Source of the DNA: DATJFQ01 sp035495555
Lineage (GTDB): Bacteria > Acidobacteriota > Vicinamibacteria > Vicinamibacterales > 2-12-FULL-66-21
DNA length: 11,128 bases
NCBI GenBank assembly: GCA_035495555.1
Contig: DATJFQ010000116.1
Span: forward strand, 1-11,128
Reading direction: 5' to 3'
The first letter of the stretch is position 1; each line of letters opens with the position of its first letter. The notes beneath the pieces are model-generated. The model was not told the DNA's origin. It worked only from the letters and a program-made list of their open reading frames with translations, and made no database searches. This document shows positions 5,279 to 11,128 of the stretch, piece by piece. The translations under genes were made by a program, and so were the position numbers.

Positions 5279-7587
5279 AGACGCTCCTGCCCGAATCGCA
5301 CGCGCCCGCCTCGCCGGCGCGCCCGCCGGCACGCGCCGCCACGCCCGAACGACGCCCGTTTCGCGACAACCCACGCCTGATCCTCGCGGGCATCGTCCTG
5401 CTGCTCGTGAGCCTCGTCGCGATGATCACGCTCGCGGACCGCTCCACGCAGCTCAACCCGGACTTCCTCTCCGAAGTCGTGCTGTACGCGCTGACCCTGG
5501 CCGACGCGACGATGCTGCTCGTGCTGGTGTTCGTACTGGCGCGCAACGTCATCAAGCTCGTCGTCGAACGGCGACGCGGGCTGCCGTTCTCGCGGTTTCG
5601 CCTGAAGCTCGTCGCCGCGTTTCTCGGCCTGACGATCCTGCCGTCCGTTCTCGTGCTGCTGGTTGGCGGTGAACTGATCCGCAAGACGACCGACCGCTGG
5701 TTCAGTCAACCCGTCTCCGACGTGCTCACGTCGGCCAACGAGATCGCCGGCGCGTTCTATCGCGGACGGGAAACCGACGTGGCCAACGAGGCGGCGCGCA
5801 TCGCGTCGGCGCTGCCCGCGGCGGCCGTCTCCGGAGCGGACCTGAGCGTGTTGAAGTCGGCGATCACGCGGCCGGTGAACGACGGCAGCGTGGGGATGAT
5901 CGAGATCTACCGCGTGCAGCCGGCGGGCACGGATCGTCGCGACGTCATTCAAATTCTCGCGGTGCAGTCGCCGGCGTTGCCGCGGGGGCGGGTGCGCGCC
6001 TCCGCCGACCGGCTCGCGCTGCGAGTAGCCTCGGGCAGTCCGGATACGCGTGCCCACGAGCCGCTCGATTCGGGCGGCGAACTGGTGCGCGCCGGTGCGG
6101 TGGTGCGTACGGCCGGCGGCGCCGTCGCCGGGGTCGTCATCGTCAGCGACTACCTTCCGGAAGATCTGTCGCACAATGCTCGACGGATTGCGCAGGCGTA
6201 CGAAGAGTACACGCAGTTGCGCGTACTGAAGCGGCCGCTGGAAGGCGTGTACCTCTCGCTCTTCCTCATGATGACGCTCCTGATCCTCGTGAGCGCGACG
6301 TGGTTCGGCCTGTATCTCGCCAAGCGGATTACCAGGCCCGTGAACATGCTCGCGGCGGGAGCGCGCGAAATCGGGGCCGGCCACCTCGACCATCGGATCG
6401 AGCCGGAGACGCGCGACGAGTTCGGGTCGCTCGTCGAAGCCTTCAACGCGATGGCGGGGGAGTTGGCGTCGAGCCAGCGCCGCCTCGAGCGCTCGCGGTT
6501 TGACCTCGAGCGAAAGAACGCCGAGCTCGACGAGCGCCGCCGCTACATCGAAACGGTGCTCGAGCGGATCGCCACCGGTGTCGTGTCGTTCGGACCCGAT
6601 GGCCGCGTGAATACGATCAATGCCGCGGCACTGCGGCTCCTCCATGTCGACGCCGGCGTCGTCGGGTCGGCCGTCGACCAGGTCTTCAGCCGTGAGGATC
6701 TCCAGCCGCTGGCGGCGCTGGTGAGGTCGACGCACACCGCCGCCCGGCCTTCGGCGCAGGAAATTGCCCTCCTGCGGGACGGGCGGGAAATTCACGTTGC
6801 CGCCGCCGCGACAGCCCTGGTGGGCGAAGGCGGCGCACGCGAGGGCACGGTTCTCGTCTTCGACGACGTGACGCCGCTCGTGCGAACGCAGCGCGTCGCC
6901 GCGTGGCGTGACGTGGCACGGCGCCTCGCGCACGAAATCAAGAATCCGCTGACGCCGATCCAGCTCTGCGCGGAGCGCATTCGGCGGCATCTCGGTCAGG
7001 CGCCGTCCCCCACGAAGGAGCTGGTGGACGAATGCACGTCGACGATCGTCGGCGAGGTCGAATCGCTCAAGTCGCTGGTGGACGAGTTCGCGCAGTTCGC
7101 GCGGCTGCCGGCGCCGCGCGCCGTGGCGTCGAACCTCAACGGTGTGATCGCGGATACGCTCGCGCTCTACAACGGGCTGTTCTCGGTCATCGCGCTCGAC
7201 CGGAAGCTCGCGCAGGCAATTCCTCCGGTTCGGCTCGACGTCGAGCAGATCCGCCGGGTCATCGTCAATTTGATCGACAATGCGATCGAAGCCCTCGGCG
7301 GCACGCAGGCGCCGCCGCGTCCCGGCGGGGAGCAGCCGCGCATCACGATCGAAACGCAGCACGATCCGGTAAACGCCGTCGCGCGCGTGGTGATCGCCGA
7401 CAACGGCCCGGGCGTGCCGGCCGGTGACCGCGAGAAACTGTTCATGCCGTACTACTCGACGAAGCATCGCGGCAGCGGTCTCGGTCTCGCGATCGTGCGC
7501 CGCATCGTGGCGGAACACGGCGGCTCGATCGAAGTCGGCGAAAACGTCCCGACCGGCAGCCGTTTCGTACTGGAACTGCCATGTTGA
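5275..7587 (+). CDS. ntrY: NtrY-type sensor histidine kinase
   Basis: A 770-residue membrane sensor kinase expected to phosphorylate the NtrX-type regulator encoded next. After a Pro/Ala-rich cytoplasmic tail come three hydrophobic segments (about 34-53, 66-90 and 110-130), an extracytoplasmic sensor region (about 131-320) and a fourth segment (about 325-348). These are followed by HAMP (about 349-402, with ITRPVNML), a coiled linker, a PAS domain (about 430-540), and HisKA with phospho-acceptor His553 in LAHEIKNPLTPIQL. The ATPase domain has the N box (Asn669 in NLIDNAIEAL), G1 (DNGPG from Asp709) and G2 (GSGLGLAI from Gly733). This is the NtrY architecture. The start is GTG at 5275, overlapping the nrdR stop; a modest GGGAA lies 7 bases upstream and any later start would remove the first membrane segment. 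The sensed signal is unknown; NtrYX systems elsewhere respond to nitrogen or redox state. Confidence 0.92.
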   Translation: MKTLLPESHAPASPARPPARAATPERRPFRDNPRLILAGIVLLLVSLVAMITLADRSTQLNPDFLSEVVLYALTLADATMLLVLVFVLARNVIKLVVERRRGLPFSRFRLKLVAAFLGLTILPSVLVLLVGGELIRKTTDRWFSQPVSDVLTSANEIAGAFYRGRETDVANEAARIASALPAAAVSGADLSVLKSAITRPVNDGSVGMIEIYRVQPAGTDRRDVIQILAVQSPALPRGRVRASADRLALRVASGSPDTRAHEPLDSGGELVRAGAVVRTAGGAVAGVVIVSDYLPEDLSHNARRIAQAYEEYTQLRVLKRPLEGVYLSLFLMMTLLILVSATWFGLYLAKRITRPVNMLAAGAREIGAGHLDHRIEPETRDEFGSLVEAFNAMAGELASSQRRLERSRFDLERKNAELDERRRYIETVLERIATGVVSFGPDGRVNTINAAALRLLHVDAGVVGSAVDQVFSREDLQPLAALVRSTHTAARPSAQEIALLRDGREIHVAAAATALVGEGGAREGTVLVFDDVTPLVRTQRVAAWRDVARRLAHEIKNPLTPIQLCAERIRRHLGQAPSPTKELVDECTSTIVGEVESLKSLVDEFAQFARLPAPRAVASNLNGVIADTLALYNGLFSVIALDRKLAQAIPPVRLDVEQIRRVIVNLIDNAIEALGGTQAPPRPGGEQPRITIETQHDPVNAVARVVIADNGPGVPAGDREKLFMPYYSTKHRGSGLGLAIVRRIVAEHGGSIEVGENVPTGSRFVLELPC

Positions 7588-7590
7588 GTC

Positions 7591-7715
7591 GCCAGTTGAA
7601 AGTTGCCAGTTTCCAGTTGCCAGTTGCCAGTTGCCAGTTCCCAGTTGGGAGTTGGAAGTTGGGAGTTGGAAGTTGGGAGTTTCCCTTGGTAGTTGGCAAT
7701 TGGTAGTTGGGAGTT
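7591..7715 (+). repeat. Heptamer array, family A (NNNAGTT), between ntrY and ntrX
   Basis: Thirteen units in perfect 7-base register run from 7591 to 7681. Five of the first seven read GCCAGTT; later units alternate GGGAGTT and GGAAGTT. A 6-base slip (TCCCTT, 7682-7687) is followed by GGTAGTT, GGCAATT, GGTAGTT and GGGAGTT (7688-7715). The last four bases are AGTT in all units but one, while the first three vary. The array starts 3 bases after the ntrY stop and ends 6 bases before the ntrX start, so it makes up almost all of the 134-base spacer. Sub-blocks of like units suggest local duplication. Confidence 0.96.
7709..7713 (+). promoter_or_regulatory. ntrX ribosome binding site made from the last repeat unit
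   Basis: GGGAG in the final GGGAGTT unit stands 8 bases upstream of TTG at 7722, a good Shine-Dalgarno distance. It decides the start: a TTG at 7707 lies within the repeat itself. The same GGGAG recurs four times in the array upstream (7647, 7661 and 7675 among them), none at a workable distance from a sensible start. Confidence 0.65.
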
Positions 7716-7721
7716 GATGTT

Positions 7722-9095
7722 TTGACCCCCCGGATCCTCGTGGTCGATGACGAAGCCGGCGTGCGGAGCGCGCTCAGCGGCGTGCTGCGCGACGAGAACT
7801 ACTTCGTCGACGCGGTCGAGACGGGGGAGGCCTGCGTCGAAAAGGCTGTGCGCGGTTCGTACGACGCGATCGTCCTCGACATCTGGCTGCCGGGCATGGA
7901 TGGGCTCGCCACGCTGCAGAAGCTGCGCGAACGCCGGGTCGACGCGCCGATCATCATGATCTCCGGCCACGGGAACATCGAATCCGCGGTGCGCGCCATC
8001 AAATTGGGCGCGTTCGACTTCGTCGAGAAGCCGCTCTCGCTGGAGAAGACCGTGCTCGCCGTCACGAACGCCGTCCGGCAGCGGCGGCTCGAGGACGAGA
8101 ACCGCAAGCTGCGGGCAACCGTCGGGCGCCGCGAAACCATCGTCGGCCAGAGCTACGCGATCATCCAGCTGCAGGAGCAGATCGCGATGGCAGCGCCGAC
8201 GAACGGACGGGTGCTCATCTACGGTGAGAACGGAACGGGCAAGGAGCTCGTCGCGAAATCCATCCACGCGCTCAGCCGGCGGCGATCGGGCCCCTTCATC
8301 GAGGTGAACTGCGCCGCTATCCCCGAAGAGCTGATTGAAAGCGAGCTGTTCGGGCATACGAAGGGGGCGTTCACCGGCGCCACCGCTGATCGGCGCGGCA
8401 AATTCGAAGCGGCCGACGGCGGCACGCTCTTCCTCGACGAAATCGGCGACATGACGCTGAAGACGCAGGCCAAGGTGCTGCGTGCGCTGCAGGAGCAGAT
8501 CGTCGAACCGGTCGGGGGCTCGTCGAGCGTCAAGATCGACGTCCGCGTGATCGCGGCGACGAATAAGGAGCTGCCGTCTGAAATCCGCGCGGGGCGGTTC
8601 CGGGAGGATCTGTACTTCCGTCTGAACGTGATTCCGATTTTCGTGCCGGCGCTGCGGGATCGGGAGAGCGACGTCACGCTCCTGGCCGAGCACTTCATGT
8701 CGGAATTCGCGCGCGAGTACGGCCGGCGGCCGAAGCGCCTCGATCCGGCCGCCGCGGCCGGGCTGCGGAGCTACCGCTGGCCGGGGAACGTGCGTGAACT
8801 GCGGAACGTGATCGAGCGGCTCATGATCATGGTGCCCGGCGACACCATCGCGTTGAACGACCTCGCGTTCCTCGACAGCGCCGCCACGAGTAGCGCCGAT
8901 TCATCGTCCGCCCCCGTGCTCCCTCTCCACGACGCCCGCGAGCGATTCGAACGCGACTACATCGTCCGCGCGCTTGCCTTGCAGCACGGCAACATCTCGC
9001 GAACCGCCGAAGTGCTCGGAGTCGAGCGAAGTAATTTGTACCGAAAAATGCGAGCGTTCGGCATTATGCCTCGAAGGGAAGAGGAGGCTGTGTGA
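7722..9095 (+). CDS. ntrX: NtrX-type sigma-54-dependent response regulator
   Basis: A 457-residue enhancer-binding protein activating sigma-54 RNA polymerase. The receiver domain (about 1-120) has ILVVDDE and phospho-acceptor Asp53 in IVLDIWLPGMDGL; the sequence DIWLPGMDG, then MISGHGNIESAVRAIKLGA, is characteristic of NtrX. The AAA+ domain has Walker A GENGTGKE (from Gly168), the sigma-54-contacting GAFTGA loop (from Gly215) and Walker B GGTLFLDE (Asp239). A Fis-type helix-turn-helix closes the protein (about 411-450, NISRTAEVLGVERSNLYRKM). With an intact GAFTGA it should be a true sigma-54 activator. The start is TTG at 7722, giving MTPRILVVDDE; a TTG at 7707 would add five repeat-encoded residues. 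It follows ntrY in the same direction after 134 bases of repeats rather than overlapping, unlike the other joints of this operon. Confidence 0.94.
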   Translation: MTPRILVVDDEAGVRSALSGVLRDENYFVDAVETGEACVEKAVRGSYDAIVLDIWLPGMDGLATLQKLRERRVDAPIIMISGHGNIESAVRAIKLGAFDFVEKPLSLEKTVLAVTNAVRQRRLEDENRKLRATVGRRETIVGQSYAIIQLQEQIAMAAPTNGRVLIYGENGTGKELVAKSIHALSRRRSGPFIEVNCAAIPEELIESELFGHTKGAFTGATADRRGKFEAADGGTLFLDEIGDMTLKTQAKVLRALQEQIVEPVGGSSSVKIDVRVIAATNKELPSEIRAGRFREDLYFRLNVIPIFVPALRDRESDVTLLAEHFMSEFAREYGRRPKRLDPAAAAGLRSYRWPGNVRELRNVIERLMIMVPGDTIALNDLAFLDSAATSSADSSSAPVLPLHDARERFERDYIVRALALQHGNISRTAEVLGVERSNLYRKMRAFGIMPRREEEAV

Positions 9096-9106
9096 AGAAT
9101 TGAGAT

Positions 9107-9184
9107 AACTACACAACTACGCAACTTCGCAACTGCCAAGCACGAACTCCAACTCTAACTCCCAACTCCCAATTCCCAACTCCG
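9107..9184. repeat. Octamer then family A heptamers (AACTCCC orientation)
   Basis: Directly downstream of ntrX an 8-base repeat runs 9107-9137 (AACTACAC, AACTACGC, AACTTCGC and AACTGCC). After 7 unrelated bases, 9145-9184 reads AACTCC, AACTCT, AACTCCC, AACTCCC, AATTCCC and AACTCCG. This is the reverse complement of the GGGAGTT family, with two 6-base units. It then runs into the family B array. The region lies between the convergent ntrX and ftcD genes. Confidence 0.88.
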
Positions 9185-9195
9185 CCGCACTCCGC

Positions 9196-9268
9196 GCCTC
9201 GCGCTTCCCGCCGCGCCTCGCGCCCCGCGCCTCCCGCCGCGCCTCCCGCCTCCCGCCTCGCGCCTCGC
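9196..9268 (-). repeat. Heptamer array, family B (GCCTCGC orientation)
   Basis: Nine 7-base units (GCCTCGC, GCTTCCC, GCCTCGC, GCCCCGC, then GCCTCCC and GCCTCGC copies) are interrupted by two identical 5-base units GCCGC at 9210 and 9236. This is the reverse complement of the array at 1120-1213. It ends 4 bases before the stop codon of ftcD. No terminator with a U-run is visible between these convergent genes. Confidence 0.92.
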
Positions 9269-9272
9269 AAGA

Positions 9273-10169
9273 CTAGTCGCCTTTGAGCTTGTTCTCCAGA
9301 ATCTGATCCGGCTTGAAGCCCGCTATCTGCAGGTAGTACTCCGCTGCGCCGTGCAGTGCGGCCGCTGGAATGAGACCGACGATTTCGCTTTCGAGAATCG
9401 ATACGCCATACCGTTCCGCCTCGCGCTTCACGGTTTCGAACACGCGGAAGATCGGCGTCTTCTCGTAATTCGTGAGATTCATCGAGACCTGAGCGAGGTT
9501 GCGATCCTCGAGCTTGAACCCAGCAGCCTTCACGTACCGAAATCCGCCGCTGCTCTGACGGATTGCCGCGGCGATTTTCTTCGCGACGTCCAGTCGATCC
9601 GTGTTCAGGTTGATGTTGTAAGCGATGAGCGGCATGCGCGCGCCGATGACCGTTGCGCCGGCGGATTCGTGCGGCGTGGAGGGGCCGAAGTCCGGCGCCC
9701 AGCCCTCCGTTGCCATCTTCGCCGCGAGACCTTCGAATTCGCCGCGCCGGATGTCCTCCAGGTTCTTTCGCGCGGGGTTGGCGGATGCCTCCTCGTAGAG
9801 ATAGACAGGGACGCCGAAGCGCCTCGCGACCTCGGACGCGACGTCCTTCGCCAGGCGCACGCATTCATCCATCGTGGCCCCCTCGATCGGCACGAAGGGG
9901 ACGACGTCGACCGCGCCGAGACGGGGATGCTCGCCTTCGTGCACCCGCAGGTCCACCTCTCGGAGCGTGTGTTCGAAGAGCCGCAGGATCGCCTCTTTGA
10001 GAGGCGCTGCATCGCCGGCCAGAGTGAAGACCGATCGGTTGTGCGACGCATCCGACGAAAAATCGAGCAGCCGAACGCCCGGTATCTCGCGGATCGCGGC
10101 TGCGATGGCGTTCACGACCTCAGGACGCCGTCCTTCGCTGATGTTCGGAATGCTCTCGATGATGGGCAT
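9273..10169 (-). CDS. ftcD: Glutamate formimidoyltransferase
   Basis: A 298-residue cytoplasmic enzyme that moves the formimino group from N-formimino-L-glutamate to tetrahydrofolate, the last step of one histidine-degradation route. The N-terminus IESIPNISEGR and the SSDASHNRSVFTLAG segment (residues 38-52) are family hallmarks. HPRLGAVDVVPFVPI (from His81) contains the histidine that by motif matches the catalytic histidine of mammalian FTCD; that equivalence is from memory of the motif, not an alignment. The protein ends after the formiminotransferase N and C domains, with no cyclodeaminase domain, so a separate cyclodeaminase would be needed. ATG at 10169 has a weak AGG 5 bases upstream. 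It is divergent from the TPR-like gene by only 28 bases and convergent with ntrX. No other histidine-utilisation gene is in the window. Confidence 0.93.
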   Translation of the reverse strand: MPIIESIPNISEGRRPEVVNAIAAAIREIPGVRLLDFSSDASHNRSVFTLAGDAAPLKEAILRLFEHTLREVDLRVHEGEHPRLGAVDVVPFVPIEGATMDECVRLAKDVASEVARRFGVPVYLYEEASANPARKNLEDIRRGEFEGLAAKMATEGWAPDFGPSTPHESAGATVIGARMPLIAYNINLNTDRLDVAKKIAAAIRQSSGGFRYVKAAGFKLEDRNLAQVSMNLTNYEKTPIFRVFETVKREAERYGVSILESEIVGLIPAAALHGAAEYYLQIAGFKPDQILENKLKGD

Positions 10170-10178
10170 ATAAACCTG

Positions 10179-10184
10179 TATAAT
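10179..10184 (+). promoter_or_regulatory. Perfect TATAAT -10 box ahead of the TPR-like gene
   Basis: TATAAT stands 13 bases before the ATG at 10198 in the 28-base divergent gap. The -35 region at 17-base spacing (TCGATG, 10156-10161) is poor and lies inside ftcD. Transcription from here would start about 6-8 bases before the ATG, leaving almost no leader, and no Shine-Dalgarno is visible. The opposite strand has an AT-rich stretch that may serve ftcD. Confidence 0.5.
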
Positions 10185-10197
10185 CCCGCTGTCGCCG

Positions 10198-11016
10198 ATG
10201 GCCGATCCGCTTCGCCAGGACGAGCCCTCGTCTGAGACCTCAGGGCGCGATGCCCGGATCGAGGAGTTGCTCCTCGCCGGCCTCGATCATTATTTCACCG
10301 GTCAATACGAACTCGCGATCAACGTGTGGACGCGCGTCCTGTTCCTGGACCGCAGCCATGCGCGCGCGCGCGCGTACATCGAGCGCGCACGAAGCGCCGT
10401 GGCGGAACGCCAGCGCGAAGGCGAGGAACTGCTGCAGACCGGTACCGCCGCCTTCGTCCGCGGTGACGCGGAGAACGCGCGTCATCTGCTGCGATCGGCG
10501 ATCGATCGCGGCGTCTCTCCAGACGAGGCGATGGCGCTCCTCGATCGGCTCGACCGTCTCGCTACGCCGCCCGAGTCTGACCCCGCGCGTCCGCGCCGCT
10601 CGTGGCAGCCGGCCAGCGCAATCGGCCGTCCGCCACGCGCCGGCATTTCGGTGATGACCGTCGTGTTCGTCCTCGGGATCGGTTTTGCCGTTGGTGCAAG
10701 CGTCATGATCTACATCGACGCGATGCGTTCATCGCAGGCGATCGTATCGGGAGCAGGCGCGGCGTCGGCGTTCGCGGCGCCCCGCCCGGATCCGCTGCCG
10801 GTCGCCGCGTCCGCCGAGTTGACGATGAGTCGCGCGAAGGCGCTGCAGGCGGGCGGCCATCTTCGCGACGCCCTGGCGGCGTTGAACACGATTCGCGACG
10901 GCGATCCGTTGCGTGACGAAGCCGACCAGCTTCGCGGCGCGATTCAGGAAGAATTGCTTCGGCGTGCGCGTGCGGCACGGGCGGCCGACACGCCTGCGGG
11001 AACGGTACAGAAATGA
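10198..11016 (+). CDS. TPR-like single-pass membrane protein, function unknown
   Basis: I do not recognise a named family. The 272-residue product has an acidic start, then a helical TPR-like region at about 20-118 (LLLAGLDHYFTGQYELAINV, ARSAVAERQREGEELLQTG, AAFVRGDAENARHLLRSAID). A proline/arginine-rich linker is followed by one clear transmembrane segment at about 150-172 (VMTVVFVLGIGFAVGASVMI). After an Ala/Pro-rich spacer there is a second TPR-like helical pair at about 207-262. The N-terminal part is probably cytoplasmic by the positive-inside rule (RPRRSWQ before the helix). ATG at 10198 is the only usable start, because an in-frame stop lies at 10171. It overlaps the next gene by ATGA, so the two likely work together. 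A protein-protein scaffold is the most that can be inferred. Confidence 0.8.
   Translation: MADPLRQDEPSSETSGRDARIEELLLAGLDHYFTGQYELAINVWTRVLFLDRSHARARAYIERARSAVAERQREGEELLQTGTAAFVRGDAENARHLLRSAIDRGVSPDEAMALLDRLDRLATPPESDPARPRRSWQPASAIGRPPRAGISVMTVVFVLGIGFAVGASVMIYIDAMRSSQAIVSGAGAASAFAAPRPDPLPVAASAELTMSRAKALQAGGHLRDALAALNTIRDGDPLRDEADQLRGAIQEELLRRARAARAADTPAGTVQK
10360..10374. repeat. Alternating CG tract inside the TPR-like gene
   Basis: An uninterrupted 15-base alternating G/C run lies within the first TPR-like region and encodes the ARARA portion of SHARARAY. Such tracts can slip during replication and favour left-handed DNA; a 2-base change here would frameshift the gene. The reading frame is intact in this sequence. 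Confidence 0.7.
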
Positions 11017-11128
11017 GGTGTCCGAAGTGCCAGTATCTGAGCTTCGATAACGGCGACCGCTGCCGCAACTGCGGCTACGAGTTCTCGCTCGCCATCAGCT
11101 CGACCCCGCTCGACCTGCCTATACAGGA
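11013..11128 (+). CDS. Zinc-ribbon protein, N-terminal part (cut by window edge)
   Basis: The frame starts with ATG overlapping the stop of the TPR-like gene and runs off the window after 38 residues. MRCPKCQYLSFDNGDRCRNC contains two CxxC pairs (Cys3/Cys6 and Cys17/Cys20), a treble-clef or zinc-ribbon knuckle that likely binds one zinc. The following GYEFSLAISSTPLDLPIQ looks like a linker. What the rest of the protein is cannot be seen; in many bacteria such a ribbon heads a membrane protein, but that is not shown here. Confidence 0.8.
   Translation, partial: MRCPKCQYLSFDNGDRCRNCGYEFSLAISSTPLDLPIQ

Noticed and set aside
5209..7518. A 769-residue open frame on the minus strand opposite ntrY
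   Set aside because: It is antisense to a kinase with all catalytic boxes intact, and has Arg/His-rich composition with no recognisable domain.
7591..7715. CRISPR array
   Set aside because: Units are 7 bases in direct contact with no unique spacers, and there are no cas genes in the window.
9096..9272. Bidirectional terminator between convergent ntrX and ftcD
   Set aside because: The gap is repeats; no GC-rich hairpin followed by a T-run was found on either strand, so termination here is not supported by sequence.

Overview
This window is GC-rich bacterial chromosome, densely packed, with genes on both strands. The gene content and the compound intergenic heptamer repeats suggest an Acidobacteriota-like genome (perhaps the Vicinamibacteria lineage). 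That is an inference from style and gene content, not a placement: no rRNA or other phylogenetic marker has been compared.

Layout. (1) Bases 1-1119, minus strand: the chaperonin operon groES-groEL (groEL cut by the window edge). A sigma-70-type promoter lies upstream with one good CIRCE operator (HrcA site) just downstream of its -10 box and a second CIRCE-like operator over its -35 box. (2) 1216-3697, minus strand: a DUF4097-type membrane-anchored protein, purC (SAICAR synthase, purine synthesis) and a small Fis-type helix-turn-helix protein. (3) 3807-9095, plus strand: a flippase-like membrane protein (LPG-synthase TM family), nrdR (ATP-cone repressor of ribonucleotide reductase genes) and an ntrY-type histidine kinase, joined by 4-base start/stop overlaps, then the cognate ntrX-type sigma-54 activator. 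(4) 9273-10169, minus strand: glutamate formimidoyltransferase (ftcD). (5) 10198-11128, plus strand: a TPR-like single-pass membrane protein overlapping by ATGA with a truncated zinc-ribbon protein.

The most striking non-coding signal is a set of 7-bp tandem repeats filling five of the seven gaps that separate genes by more than 20 bases. Two related families are seen: A (NNNAGTT, commonest unit GGGAGTT) and B (GSGAGGY, commonest unit GCGAGGC). Arrays keep a strict 7-base register for up to 13 units. Four of the five abut a stop codon within about 4 bases. One fills the ntrY-ntrX gap and appears to supply the ntrX Shine-Dalgarno sequence; one forms a 29-bp imperfect inverted repeat between divergent genes; one contains a textbook G-quadruplex motif. 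No mobile element, CRISPR array, tRNA or rRNA was seen.
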